Origin: SXNM01 sp964586155
GTDB taxonomy: Bacteria > Myxococcota_A > UBA9042
Length of the DNA stretch: 64,000 nt
NCBI GenBank assembly: GCA_964586155.1
Contig: CAZPHC010000025.1
Location: 30,842 to 94,841, forward strand
Direction: 5' to 3'
In this document: positions 50,315-60,163 of the stretch, piece after piece
How the letters are laid out: the number at the start of each line of letters is the position of its first letter
Numbering within the stretch: the first letter of the stretch is position 1
Notes under the pieces: generated by a model
What the model was told of the DNA's origin: nothing
What the model saw: only the letters and a program-made list of their open reading frames with translations
Database searches by the model: none
Translations under genes and position numbers: made by a program

Positions 50315-50383
50315 GACGAGTCCTGCGCGCCGAAGCAGCGCAGTCTTCGCTTCCTGGAGCGCACGGCCCCGAAAGCGAGCGGC

Positions 50384-50412
50384 AACCTAGCGTCGTTGTC
50401 GTTGGCGCGCAA
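50384..50412 (-). promoter_or_regulatory. candidate sigma-70 promoter of tRNA-Ala
   Basis: On the minus strand TTGCGC (50407-50412) and TAGGTT (50384-50389) are spaced by 17 nt. A GC-rich discriminator (GCCGCTCG) follows, as is common at stringently controlled stable-RNA promoters. The predicted start, near 50377, lies about 63 nt upstream of the mature tRNA 5' end. Confidence 0.45.
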
Positions 50413-50559
50413 GACCCCCTACGCACTTTTTTTGCGCCGACCGCTCGGCACCGCGTCGGGCCAAGGGATCTCTGCGGTTGACCACCGGGGACGGTCCCTC
50501 TATCCTCCCGGCCCCCTGTGACCCTTCCCCTGGCTGCCGCGCAAGCACGGAGGCCCAAG

Positions 50560-51018
50560 ATGACGGACGAGACGAACGTGGTCGACACCCCCACAGGGCA
50601 GGCCGCGCAGGGTGCCACGGTGGCCGCGGACAATGACGACGATCGTCGCGGTGCGCGTCGCGTCGCGGTCGAGCTCTTCGTGCGCGAGCACGACGGCGAG
50701 CGGATGTTCGTCCATCCGGCGCTCAACCTGTCGGCGACGGGCATCTTCCTCGAGAGCCACTCGTACTCGCTGCGCAGCGCGCTCGATCGCCGCTACATCG
50801 ACCTCGAGTTCGACCTGCCCGAGACCGAGGGCCAGATCGTGGTGCGCGGTGAGGTCGTCGGCACCCGCCGCCTGCGCGGCTTCTCGACCGGCCTCGCCGT
50901 CGCCTTCATCGATCTCTCGCCCGAGGATCAGGAGGCAATCGACCGCTTCGTCAACGGCCGCCTCGCCGCTGGCGAGAGCGAAGGCCCGCGCGACGAAGCC
51001 GCCCCGACCGCCGTCTGA
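50560..51018 (+). CDS. PilZ domain protein
   Basis: Small cytoplasmic protein (152 aa) predicted to bind cyclic di-GMP. The PilZ motif RRGARRVAV (RxxxR) near residue 30 is followed by NLSATGIFLES (the D/NxSxxG box) near residue 66, and by the barrel strands IVVRGEVVGTRRL and GLAVAFIDLSPED. The N-terminal 25 residues and the C-terminal acidic tail are low-complexity. ATG 50560 follows CGGAGG; a GTG 42 bp upstream in frame is disfavoured. In myxobacteria, such stand-alone PilZ proteins act in motility and envelope control; the target here is unknown. Confidence 0.9.
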   Translation: MTDETNVVDTPTGQAAQGATVAADNDDDRRGARRVAVELFVREHDGERMFVHPALNLSATGIFLESHSYSLRSALDRRYIDLEFDLPETEGQIVVRGEVVGTRRLRGFSTGLAVAFIDLSPEDQEAIDRFVNGRLAAGESEGPRDEAAPTAV

Positions 51019-51095
51019 GGACGCCCGTTCGCCTCGCCGGCCACCGCGCCCGCGGGGCCGCCCACCACGTGCCGCCGGCGCGCGCAGAGGACGCC

Positions 51096-51973
<878 letters not shown>

Positions 51974-51977
<4 letters not shown>

Positions 51978-52909
51978 TGCGCTTGCTCGTGGTTGGTTCG
52001 ATGGCCTACGACTCGGTCGAGACGTGGGCCGGCAAGCGCGACCGGGCGCTCGGCGGCTCGGCGACCTACTTCTCGATGGCGAGTTCGCTCTTTGCCCGGA
52101 CTGACGTGGTCGCCGTGGTCGGCGACGACTTCGCCGCCAGCGACCTCGATCGCCTCGCGGCCCGTGGTGTCGGCCTGTCCGGCGTCGAGCGCGCCGCTGG
52201 CGAGACCTTTCGCTGGGGTGGCCGCTATTCGCGGTACTTCGAGACGCGCGAGACGCTCTTCACCGAGCTGAACGTCTTTTCGAGCTTCCGCCCGCGCATC
52301 CCCGAGAACCTGCGCGACGCCGACGTCGTCTTCCTCGCCAACATCCACCCGCGGCTGCAGCTCGAGGTGCTCGACGCGATGCGCGCGCCCAAGTTCGTCG
52401 CGCTCGACACGATGAACTTCTGGATCAACGGCGAGCGCGATCACCTCGCGGCGGTGCTGCGTCGGGTCGACCTGCTGCTGCTCAACGACGAGGAAGCCTT
52501 CGCGCTGTCCGGCTCCGGCAACATGATCCAGGCCGCAGCGGCGATCTCGGCGATGGGCCCACGCGCCGTCGTGATCAAGCGCGGTGAGCACGGCGCCTGG
52601 CTCTTCGTCGACGGCAAGGCCAACCTGGTGCCGGCGGTGCCGCTGCCCGAGGTCACCGACCCGACCGGCGCCGGCGACTCGTTCGCGGGTGGCTTCATGG
52701 GCTGGCTCGCCAACCAGGGCAAGTTCGACGCCGCGGCGATGGCGCAGGCGATGGTCGTCGGCACGTTGGTCGCGTCGTTTACGGTCGAAGGATTCAGCGT
52801 CGACGGCCTCGAGCGCGTCGGGCATACCGAGTTGTCGCAGCGCCACGCACGGCTCCGCGCCGCCGTCGGCGACCTGCACGTGGACTGGACCCAGGGAGTG
52901 GCAGAATGA
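51974..52909 (+). CDS. PfkB family sugar/nucleoside kinase
   Basis: Cytoplasmic ribokinase-fold kinase (311 aa). The N-terminus carries VVGSMAYDSVE and ALGGSATYFSMASSLF in place of the PfkB signature 1. The C-terminal signature DPTGAGDSFAGGFMGWLA holds the catalytic Asp and anion hole. VFLANIHPRLQLEVL and VALDTMNFWI are less usual. The neighbour mtnP hints at a nucleoside or methylthioribose-related substrate, but that is context only. The overlapping ATGA start with mtnP and the ATGA overlap with psd indicate a tightly coupled operon. Two ATGs (51974 and 51977) are adjacent. Confidence 0.88.
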
Positions 52910-53760
52910 GCGCACAAGCTACGCCGCCTCGGTGGCTGCAGGCCGTCAGCGACCCGAGCGTGTCGCGCGTGATGCACAAGGTCGTCACCTGGCGGCCGCC
53001 GCGGCCCGTGCTGCAGACGGCGATCCGGGCATTCTCGACCGCGTACAAGGTCGAGCTCGACGAGGCCGAGCGGCCGGTCGGCGAGTTCGGCAGCTTCCAG
53101 GAGTTCTTCACCCGCACGCTCAAGCCGGGCCTGCGCCCGGTCGAGAGCGACCCCTCTGTCATGCCGTCGCCCTCGGACGGACGACTGTCGTCGTTCGGGC
53201 CGCTGCGCGAGGGGCGTCTGGTGCAGGCCAAGGGCGTCGACTACACGCTCGATGCCTTGCTCGGCGACCAGGGCGAGGCGGACCCGTACCGTTTCGGCAG
53301 CTACGCGGTCGTCTACCTGGCACCGCACAACTACCACCGCGTGCACAGCCCCTGGCGCGGCACGCTGACCCATTGGCGCTACATCCCCGGCTCGCTCTAC
53401 CCGGTCAACGGCATGGGGTTGCGCCACGTTCCAGGGCTGTTTGCGCGCAACGAGCGCTTCGTCGCTCACTTCGACACCGAGTTCGGCCGGGCGGCGCTGA
53501 TCATGGTCGGCGCCACCTTCGTCGGCCACATGAAGGTCGTCTTCACCGACCTCGCCTCCAACGACGGTCAGCCGGCGAGCGGCTGCGTGCGCCCGGACAC
53601 GGCGTTCGCCATGCAGCGCGGCGAAGAGGTCGGCGTCTTCGAGATGGGCTCCACCGTGGTGCTGATCTTCGACCGCGACGACCTCGCGCCCACGGTCCAG
53701 CTCGGCGATGTGGTGCGCATGGGCCAGGGCATCTTCCAGGCGCCGGGAGTCCGCAAGTGA
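52906..53760 (+). CDS. psd: phosphatidylserine decarboxylase
   Basis: Pyruvoyl-dependent inner-membrane enzyme making phosphatidylethanolamine (284 aa as the proenzyme). The catalytic-site motifs are YLAPHNYHRVHSPWRG, the Gly/His GATFVGHMKV segment and FEMGSTVVLIF, where the Gly-Ser bond (usually LGST) would be cleaved to form the pyruvoyl group; Leu is replaced by Met. FGSFQEFFTRTLKPG is the typical N-terminal block. No phosphatidylserine synthase gene is adjacent. It overlaps the kinase gene upstream (ATGA) and the exonuclease gene downstream (GTGA). Confidence 0.93.
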   Translation: MSAQATPPRWLQAVSDPSVSRVMHKVVTWRPPRPVLQTAIRAFSTAYKVELDEAERPVGEFGSFQEFFTRTLKPGLRPVESDPSVMPSPSDGRLSSFGPLREGRLVQAKGVDYTLDALLGDQGEADPYRFGSYAVVYLAPHNYHRVHSPWRGTLTHWRYIPGSLYPVNGMGLRHVPGLFARNERFVAHFDTEFGRAALIMVGATFVGHMKVVFTDLASNDGQPASGCVRPDTAFAMQRGEEVGVFEMGSTVVLIFDRDDLAPTVQLGDVVRMGQGIFQAPGVRK

Positions 53761-54503
53761 CCGTGTCGGCGGCGCATTGGGCGAGGTCGCCCATTGCGGT
53801 TCTCGACACCGAGACCACGGGCCTCGATCCAGCGCGCGGCGATCGCATCATCGAGCTGGGCGTCGTGCTCTTCGACGACGGCGTCGTCAGCGAGCGCTGG
53901 GGCACCTTGCTCGACTGCGGCATGCCGCTGCCGCTCGAGACCACCCGCGTCACGGGCATCCAGCCCGCCGACGTGGCCGGCAAGCCCTCGTTCGCGGCTG
54001 TCGTGGACGATCTGCTGCAACGCCTCGAGGGGCGGCTGCTCGTGGCGTACAACGCCTCGTTCGACCGCGGCTTCCTGCTGCACGAGCTGTCGCGTTGCAA
54101 CCGGACGTTGCCCGATGGCGCCCAGTGGATGGATCCGCTGGTCCTGGCCAAGGAGCTGCAGAAGGGCCAGGGCAACATGAAGCTCGGCACCGTCGCCAAG
54201 CGCCTCGGCATCGAGCTGCTCGAGGCCCATCGCGCCGTCGCAGACGCCGAATGCGCCGGCCATGTGTTGATGGCGCTGGCGCTGGAGATGCCCGAGTCGC
54301 TGAGCGAAGCGCTCGATCTGCACGAGGCTTGGGAGGCCAACCAGAACGCCTCGCGCGCGGTCTGGCGTGGCAAGAGCCGCTCGACCACCGGTGTTGGGGG
54401 CGGCGACGTGACCGCCGAAGAGGGGCTCGGGCCCGGCTATCCGCACGCCGACGAGCTCGATCCGGTGCGCTACATGTTCCTGCGCGGGACCGGACGTGTC
54501 TGA
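53757..54503 (+). CDS. DEDDh 3'-5' exonuclease (DnaQ-like)
   Basis: Cytoplasmic exonuclease of the DnaQ/epsilon superfamily (248 aa). Exo I is VLDTETTGLDPARGDRIIELG (quoted in part), Exo II has YNASFDRGFLLHEL and Exo III EAHRAVADAECAGHVLMAL, giving Asp, Glu, Asp, His and Asp in the DEDDh order. A C-terminal extension of about 60 residues has no motif. It could be a stand-alone proofreader or a repair nuclease; the replicative DnaQ would normally lie elsewhere. GTG 53757 overlaps the psd stop (GTGA). Confidence 0.88.
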   Translation: MTVSAAHWARSPIAVLDTETTGLDPARGDRIIELGVVLFDDGVVSERWGTLLDCGMPLPLETTRVTGIQPADVAGKPSFAAVVDDLLQRLEGRLLVAYNASFDRGFLLHELSRCNRTLPDGAQWMDPLVLAKELQKGQGNMKLGTVAKRLGIELLEAHRAVADAECAGHVLMALALEMPESLSEALDLHEAWEANQNASRAVWRGKSRSTTGVGGGDVTAEEGLGPGYPHADELDPVRYMFLRGTGRV

Positions 54504-54516
54504 TCGGGGAGCTGCC

Positions 54517-55857
54517 ATGCGCTTGTCCCAGCTGATCCTGCCGGACCTCGACGAGACCTTCGTCCGTGACGCGGAGGCCGTGCGCGAGCTCTTCGAGGAG
54601 CTCCACACCGAGGACTTCGCCGACCTGGTCGAGCGCGCGCCGATCGAGATCGCCGTCGCCATGATCGACTCGCTCGGCCCGGAGCGCGCGGCCGAGATCC
54701 TCGAGTGCGTCGAGCCCGAGCTGCAGCTGGTGCTGGTCGAGCGCCTGGGCCTCGATCGCGTCGTACCGATCGTCCACGAGATGTCGTCGGACGATCGCGC
54801 CGACTTCGTCGCGGAGCTGCCGGACGAACTGGCCGACGCCCTGCTCGCGCGCATGGATCCCGAGGAGGTCGCAGACGTCCGCCTGCTCGTCTCGTGGCCC
54901 GAGGGCACCGTCGGCTCGCTGATGTCGACCGACGTGCTCAAGGTGCCGCTCGGCATGCGCGTGCGCGAGGTCATCGACCAGGTCCGCACCCACGGCGACG
55001 CGGCCGAGACGGTCTACTACGTCTTCGTCACCGCCGAGACCGGCCAGCTGGTGGGCATCGTCTCGCTGCGCGAGCTGATCTTCGCCGCACCCGAGGAGCC
55101 GGTCGCCAACGTCATGACCGAGGAGGTCAAGTCGGTCCGGCCGGACATGGACGCCGAGGACGCCGCCGGCGTGATCCAGCACTACGACCTCATCGCGCTG
55201 CCCGTCGTCGACGACCAGCACCGCCTCATCGGCCTCGTCACCGTCGACGACCTCTCGGACGCGCTGGCCGAAGAGGTGACCGAGGACATGCATCGCATGG
55301 GCGCGGTCCAGCCGCTCGAGGATTCGTACTTCGGTACGGACTTCGGCACCTTCCTGCGCAAGCGCGCGCCCTGGTTGATCGTGCTCTTCGTCGGCGAGCT
55401 CTTCACCGGCGACGCGCTCTCGTGGTTCGACGACGTCATCAAGCGTGCGACCGTGCTGGTGTTCTTCTTGCCGCTGATCATCAGCTCGGGCGGAAACGCC
55501 GGCTCGCAGTCCGCGACGCTGATCATCCGCGCGCTCGCGGTCGGCGAGGTCAGCCTGCAGCAGGCCTGGCGCGTGCTGCGGCGCGAGCTCGCCATGGGCC
55601 TGAGCCTTGGCCTGATGCTGGCGACCATCGGCGTCGCGCGCGCCTTGATCTGGAACGACGGGCCTCAGGTCGCTTTCGCCATCGGTGTCACCCTGATCGC
55701 CGTGGTCACCCTCGGCACGGTCCTCGGCTCGATGTTGCCCATCCTGCTCGAGAAGATCGGCCTCGATCCTGCGGTCTCGTCGACGCCCTTCATCGCGAGC
55801 CTCGTGGATCTGCTGGGGATCGTGACGTACCTCTCGCTCGCGGACTGGATCCTATGA
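54517..55857 (+). CDS. mgtE: magnesium transporter MgtE
   Basis: Mg2+ channel (446 aa). The N-terminal helical Mg-sensor domain (about 1-130, with LHTEDFADLVERAP and SDDRADFVAELPDELADALL) is followed by two CBS domains (about 130-260: TVGSLMSTDVL and VANVMTEEVKSVRPDM). Five hydrophobic helices come last, with the MgtE pore-region signature LPLIISSGGNAGSQSATLIIRAL. ATG 54517 follows GGGGAG and is preferred over an upstream GTG. It overlaps the CYTH gene by ATGA. No M-box-like leader is evident because it lies inside an operon. Confidence 0.95.
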   Translation: MRLSQLILPDLDETFVRDAEAVRELFEELHTEDFADLVERAPIEIAVAMIDSLGPERAAEILECVEPELQLVLVERLGLDRVVPIVHEMSSDDRADFVAELPDELADALLARMDPEEVADVRLLVSWPEGTVGSLMSTDVLKVPLGMRVREVIDQVRTHGDAAETVYYVFVTAETGQLVGIVSLRELIFAAPEEPVANVMTEEVKSVRPDMDAEDAAGVIQHYDLIALPVVDDQHRLIGLVTVDDLSDALAEEVTEDMHRMGAVQPLEDSYFGTDFGTFLRKRAPWLIVLFVGELFTGDALSWFDDVIKRATVLVFFLPLIISSGGNAGSQSATLIIRALAVGEVSLQQAWRVLRRELAMGLSLGLMLATIGVARALIWNDGPQVAFAIGVTLIAVVTLGTVLGSMLPILLEKIGLDPAVSSTPFIASLVDLLGIVTYLSLADWIL

Positions 55858-56615
55858 GCGCGCCGACGTCCGACCCGCACGCAGCGTCGCAGGACGGCAC
55901 CGAGGTCGAGCTCAAGCTGCTGCTCGACGGCGAAGGCGACGCCGAGCGTCTGCGAGCATGGCTCGACGCCCACGCGGGCCCCGGGGACCGGCGCGATCAG
56001 GTCAACACCTACTTCGATACCGCCGATCGCCGGCTGCGGGCGGTGCGCGCCATGGTCCGCCTGCGCACCGACGGGCACGGCGTCCGCGCGACGCTCAAGC
56101 ACAAGCCCGTGCTCCGCGACGGCCTGATGCGCGTCCGCGAGGTCGAGGCTCCGCTGTCGCCCGAGCTCGCAGCGGCGGTTCGCTCGCGTTCGCCCGCGAC
56201 GTTGCTCTCGAGCCGTCTGCCGTTCGCCGCCGAGATCGAGGCCGTTCTGGGGCCGCCGCCCGGCGATGTGCCCGCCTGGACCCTGCACGCGCTCGGATCG
56301 CTCGCCAATACGCGCCTGCGGTACCGCGTGCCACTGGCGGCCCTGCCCGGCGCGACGGTCCCGGATGGTCGCTCGGACGCGACCGTGCTCTTCGAGCTCG
56401 ACCACAGCCTCGGCCCGGCCGGCGAACCGCGGGACGAGCTCGAGATCGAGGACCCCGCGGTCTCGGCGCTGCGGCCGGCGATCGAGGCGTTGCTCGATCG
56501 GCTCGAGGTCGCCTTCCGACCGGCCGATCTGTCGAAGTATGCGTGGTTCTTGCAGGGGCTCGAACAGGGGCCCGATTGGACCGAGTCCGGGGCCGAGTCC
56601 GACGCGGGCGGCTAG
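55854..56615 (+). CDS. CYTH domain protein (triphosphate tunnel metalloenzyme)
   Basis: Cytoplasmic protein of 253 aa in the CYTH superfamily, which hydrolyses triphosphates such as inorganic tripolyphosphate or ThTP. The hallmark ExExK appears as TEVELKLLL near residue 17. Basic strands VNTYFDTADRRLRAVRAMVRLR (quoted in part) and VRATLKHKPV follow, and the later strand VLFELDHSLG carries acidic residues. No CHAD domain is fused. Start ATG 55854 overlaps the mgtE stop. It is the last gene of the mtnP-to-CYTH operon. Confidence 0.88.
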   Translation: MSAPTSDPHAASQDGTEVELKLLLDGEGDAERLRAWLDAHAGPGDRRDQVNTYFDTADRRLRAVRAMVRLRTDGHGVRATLKHKPVLRDGLMRVREVEAPLSPELAAAVRSRSPATLLSSRLPFAAEIEAVLGPPPGDVPAWTLHALGSLANTRLRYRVPLAALPGATVPDGRSDATVLFELDHSLGPAGEPRDELEIEDPAVSALRPAIEALLDRLEVAFRPADLSKYAWFLQGLEQGPDWTESGAESDAGG

Positions 56616-56639
56616 CGACGCCGCGCCGTCGTGGCAGGT

Positions 56640-57356
56640 CTACTTGCCGCGCAGCATCTTCGGCGGCATGAAGAACGCCAGACCGATGTTCATCACGGTG
56701 TTGAAGCGGACCTTCTGACCCTCTTGCTTGCTGTCGCGGTTGACAGAGAGCGCGCGGTTGGTCGTCAGCGCCTCGAGGCCGGCCGTCAGGGCCAGGATGT
56801 CCGAGAAGAACACGCGGAAGCCGCCACCAGCGCCGAAACTCGGGCCCGCGCCGGTCGACAACGCGTTGCCGGTGCTGCCGATCGCGGCGAGGCCCGCCAT
56901 CAGGTCGAAGTGGATGTCGAAGTGGACGCTGCGGCCACCGAGCACCATCAACTTGCCGACCAGCGGCGAGATCGACACGTGGCCGAGGCCGAGCATCCGG
57001 ATGCTCGACGCCTCCATGACGAAGGTCTCGTTGTTGCGGGTCACCTTGACGTCGACGTCCTGGTAGGCCGAGGTCTCGACCGGGATGCCCACCTGCAGCC
57101 GGCCGCCGAAGCTGAGCCAGTCGTAGAGGTGGAAGTCGTAGCGAGCACCAGGAAGGATGTTGCGGATGTACGGGTCGCCGAGCGACATGCCGACCAGGCC
57201 GGCGATCTCGTGACGGGACGCCCGGTACAGCAAGGCGCGACGCACCGAGTCGCTGCCAGCCAACACGTCGTCGGCGGCTGCATGGCCGGGCGCGAACACC
57301 GACGCCAGGCACACGACGAGCGCCGCGAGCGCCGTCTTGCGGATGCTGCTCCCCAC
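56640..57356 (-). CDS. outer membrane beta-barrel protein (myxobacterial type) A
   Basis: The 238-residue protein has an N-terminal signal peptide (cleaved near AHAAA-DD) and alternating hydrophobic beta strands, with PGARYDFHLYDWLSFGGRLQ, PSFGAGGGFRVFF and a C-terminal MNIGLAFFMPPK strand. Its overall plan matches the outer membrane beta-barrel family common in myxobacteria. GTG 57356 is chosen because AGGGAGG lies 5 nt upstream; the ATG at 57371 overlaps the previous stop but lacks an RBS. The preceding gene encodes a second barrel with a similar closing strand; the two may form a pair in the outer membrane. Confidence 0.78.
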   Translation of the reverse strand: MGSSIRKTALAALVVCLASVFAPGHAAADDVLAGSDSVRRALLYRASRHEIAGLVGMSLGDPYIRNILPGARYDFHLYDWLSFGGRLQVGIPVETSAYQDVDVKVTRNNETFVMEASSIRMLGLGHVSISPLVGKLMVLGGRSVHFDIHFDLMAGLAAIGSTGNALSTGAGPSFGAGGGFRVFFSDILALTAGLEALTTNRALSVNRDSKQEGQKVRFNTVMNIGLAFFMPPKMLRGK

Positions 57357-57367
57357 GCGGACCTCCC

Positions 57368-58201
57368 TCATCGCTGGTACCTGTACTGCACGGTCGGCGG
57401 GATCCAGAAGCCGAGCTTGATGCCGCCGAAGATGTGCTGCAAGAAGCGGTCACCCGCCTGGAAGGTCTCCATCATCATCACGTCTCGGATCTCGAACGAG
57501 ACCGTCAGCGCCCGCAACGTATGGATGCGCAAGCCCGCGCCGATCTGGCCGGCCGGCTTCATGGCGTCGCCGACCGTGGTCCGCACAGCGCCGGCACCGG
57601 CGAGCACATAGGCGTCCATCTGGACCACGGCGATGCCGAAGCTCGAGAACTTGCCGAAGATCGGCGAGTACTGCACCTCGGCGAAGCCCATGCCCTGGAT
57701 CGCAGAACGCTCCGGGAACAGGCCGAAGTAGTCCTGGATCGAGTTGAAGTTCTCGGTCTCGCCGCCAAACGGCTTGCTGCCCGAGACGCCGACTGCCCAG
57801 TTGTCGTTGACGTGGTAGAGCAGCCCGGCGTCGACGTTGAAGTGGTGCACCAGCGGGTCGCCGATCGAGGTCGCGCCGCCAGCGAGCAGCTCGACGCGCC
57901 CCGCCTTGATCAGGTAGCGCTGCTGGAAGACGCGGACCGACTTGCGCAGCTCGGTCTCGCCCTGGCGCGCCAGCTCGTCCGACAGGCGCGTGCGCTTGTC
58001 GCGGCCGGTCGTGGCGTCGCCACCTTCTGCGCCGGCGGGCGGCTGCGTCGGGGCGGGCGCGTCGTCGGCCCGCGCGACCGAGGGCGCGGCGATCGAGGCA
58101 CAGCACAGCACCCACCCGCACAGCGCGGCGAGCGCTCGGCGCTGCGAGGCGTATGGCTCGCGTGTTGGCAGTCGGCGGCTCGCTGCCGCAGTGTCGCTCA
58201 T
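57368..58201 (-). CDS. outer membrane beta-barrel protein (myxobacterial type) B
   Basis: The 277-residue product has a signal peptide of about 45 residues, an Ala/Pro/Gly-rich linker, a charged helix (RLSDELARQGETELRKSVRV) and a beta-barrel domain with GDPLVHHFNVDAGLLYHVNDNWAVGVSG (quoted in part) and YLIKAGRVELLAGGATSIGDP. The terminal strand IFGGIKLGFWIPP resembles that of barrel A. Its stop overlaps the alternative start of barrel A. Start ATG 58201 follows AGGAGGGG. Function unknown; both are likely outer-membrane proteins of the same family. Confidence 0.78.
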   Translation of the reverse strand: MSDTAAASRRLPTREPYASQRRALAALCGWVLCCASIAAPSVARADDAPAPTQPPAGAEGGDATTGRDKRTRLSDELARQGETELRKSVRVFQQRYLIKAGRVELLAGGATSIGDPLVHHFNVDAGLLYHVNDNWAVGVSGSKPFGGETENFNSIQDYFGLFPERSAIQGMGFAEVQYSPIFGKFSSFGIAVVQMDAYVLAGAGAVRTTVGDAMKPAGQIGAGLRIHTLRALTVSFEIRDVMMMETFQAGDRFLQHIFGGIKLGFWIPPTVQYRYQR

Positions 58202-58413
58202 CGCGTCCCCTCCTGCTGCCGTGCCTGTCCGCCTCGGATGCTCCGCTCGACGCGGACGAGGCTTGGGCGAGCACAGCGACGCGCGATGCTACTTCAGCGT
58301 CTGGAAAAACGCCAGCGAGCCCCCATGCGCCCGACCGAACGATTTTGCGCCGTGCCGCGTCGCTCCCTCGGGCCGCGGGCCCCCTGCCGGTCCTCGATGC
58401 GGCGCGCGCGGGC

Positions 58414-59538
58414 TCAGCGCGCGATTGGCGGCAGGTCTGGGGCGTAGGGGTCGTCGGCTTGCGACGGCTGCGAGGGCAGCGGCACGTGGGGCCGCACCGG
58501 GGGCGGCGTCGGGGCGTTGCGCTTGGCTGCCTCGGCCTTGGCGCGCTCCTCTTCGACCTTGGCGCGTTCGGCTTCGGCGCGGGCGCGATCGGCCTCGGCA
58601 CGCCGACGCTCGGCGTCCTTCTCGGCTGCTTCGATGCCGCGGGCGTCGAAGACGCCGTCGCGGTAGTCCTCCCAGCTCTCGTTCTTGGCGGCGCGATCCA
58701 CCATTTCGCACGACAGTCGGCCGATGGTGTAGCCAGCCTCACGCTGGGCGTCGCAGACGACACGCAGCGATTGGGCCGCAGCCTTGGTGTCCCCGGTCAG
58801 GCGCTCGAGCTCGCCGAGCAGGTACATCCACTCGAGCCGGGCGTGCGCCTGGCGCGGCGGATCCGTCTTCAGCGCACGCGCCAGAAGGCCCATGCTGCGC
58901 TTGCGCGCCGCCAGGATCTTGCGCTCGAGCGCGGGATCCAGGCCACCGTAGGGCCGCTGACGCTTCAGCACATAGGTGTAGTACAGCGACGCACCGATCT
59001 GCTCGGCGAGGTCGGCGCGGCGCACGTGCAGCACGTTCATCAGGTGCTGGTAGGCGGCGATCGGGTCCTTGGCCGCGCTCTGCGCCGAGCGCCGCAGCAC
59101 GCGCTGGGCGTAGTCGACCACAGCAGGGTCGGGGCGGCGCTCGAAGTCCTCGGCCCAGTTGGCGTAGCCGCAGGTCGGGCAGACCACCACGAGGTTGGTG
59201 TAGGCGCGGGTCGGCATCTCGAGGTCAGAGTACCTGCGGGTCGTATCGCGCCCGTCGGCACCCTTCGCCGTCGTCTCGGCCCCGTCGATCGGGCAGTGGA
59301 AGATCCGCGCCTTGGGCGGCGCCACCGGTGTCGGCGTCGCCGGGCCCTTGCGTGGTGGGGGCGGCGTGTCCGTCGGCGGCGGTGGCGCGCTGTCCGGATC
59401 AGGCGGCGGTCCCGGCTCGTCCGCGAGCGCGAGGCGCGGCAGCACGCCGGTGGCCGCCAGGACCGCGACACCTGCGCTGCGGCCGAAGCCCGCGAGGAGC
59501 CGGCGTCGGGTCGCCACCCACTCGTCTCGACTGGCCAT
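58414..59538 (-). CDS. Tat-exported protein with a DUF2225-type CxxC domain
   Basis: The 374-residue protein starts with an RR signal (VATRRRLLAGFGRSAG) of Tat type, then a Pro/Thr-rich linker. The domain with FHCPIDG and VVCPTCGYANWAEDF gives two Cys pairs, a DUF2225-like metal or redox site. A TPR-like helical region follows (about 190-290: AYQHLMNVLHVRRADLAEQIGASLYYTYVLKR, in part). A highly charged Glu/Arg/Ala coiled coil is next to the Pro-rich C-terminus. ATG 59538 follows GGAGGAGG. Tat export suggests a cofactor-bound or folded protein. It lies alone between barrel B and tsaE on the same strand. Confidence 0.75.
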   Translation of the reverse strand: MASRDEWVATRRRLLAGFGRSAGVAVLAATGVLPRLALADEPGPPPDPDSAPPPPTDTPPPPRKGPATPTPVAPPKARIFHCPIDGAETTAKGADGRDTTRRYSDLEMPTRAYTNLVVVCPTCGYANWAEDFERRPDPAVVDYAQRVLRRSAQSAAKDPIAAYQHLMNVLHVRRADLAEQIGASLYYTYVLKRQRPYGGLDPALERKILAARKRSMGLLARALKTDPPRQAHARLEWMYLLGELERLTGDTKAAAQSLRVVCDAQREAGYTIGRLSCEMVDRAAKNESWEDYRDGVFDARGIEAAEKDAERRRAEADRARAEAERAKVEEERAKAEAAKRNAPTPPPVRPHVPLPSQPSQADDPYAPDLPPIAR

Positions 59539-59626
59539 GGGTCCTCCTCCTCGCGCCTGCGCGCGGCCACGATGGTAGCAGGATGCGTCGACGGATGCAG
59601 CCATTGCTCGCCGCGACGATGTCCCC

Positions 59627-60163
59627 TCAGCGGCGCGAGGATCGAACCAGGTCGCCGAGGACGGTCGCCAGCGCCGTCGCGCGATCTCGCGGCGCCGCCA
59701 CCTCGACGCGGCGTCCGGGTTCGTGGCCGGCGTCGGCCGCATCCGCGGGCCGCCAACGCAGGGTCCACAGGGGCAGGCCGCGCAACTGCGGCAGCAGCGC
59801 CTCGGGCCACTCGATCGCCGCCACGACATCCGGTTGCCCGACGGCGTCGAACAGACCGAGCTGCGGCAGCTCGGCGGCCGTTGCACGATAGAGGTCTGCG
59901 TGCAGCAAGAGCCCGGCGTCGTCGGCGCGAGCGTGCTCCATCACCAGCGCGAACGTCGGGCTGCGGATCGCGCTGGGGTCCACGCCGAGCCGCGACGCCA
60001 GGCCGCGCATCCACGTCGTCTTGCCGACGCCGAGGTCGCCGATCAGCGCGATCACGTCGCCCGGCCGGACCAAGGCGCCCACGGCCGCGCCGCAGCGCAC
60101 CGTGGCCTCTTCGTCGGCCAACACCACGTCGACGGAGCTCGTGGCGCCCGCAGGCTCGGCCAT
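59627..60163 (-). CDS. tsaE: tRNA threonylcarbamoyladenosine biosynthesis ATPase TsaE
   Basis: Cytoplasmic ATPase (178 aa) needed, with TsaB and TsaD, for t6A modification of tRNAs that read ANN codons. The P-loop is IGDLGVGKTTWMRGL, the switch region has IRSPTFALVMEH, and the later motifs LLHADLYRAT and IEWPEALL are characteristic of TsaE. ATG 60163 overlaps the greA stop by one base (TGATG), so the two genes are coupled. Confidence 0.93.
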   Translation of the reverse strand: MAEPAGATSSVDVVLADEEATVRCGAAVGALVRPGDVIALIGDLGVGKTTWMRGLASRLGVDPSAIRSPTFALVMEHARADDAGLLLHADLYRATAAELPQLGLFDAVGQPDVVAAIEWPEALLPQLRGLPLWTLRWRPADAADAGHEPGRRVEVAAPRDRATALATVLGDLVRSSRR

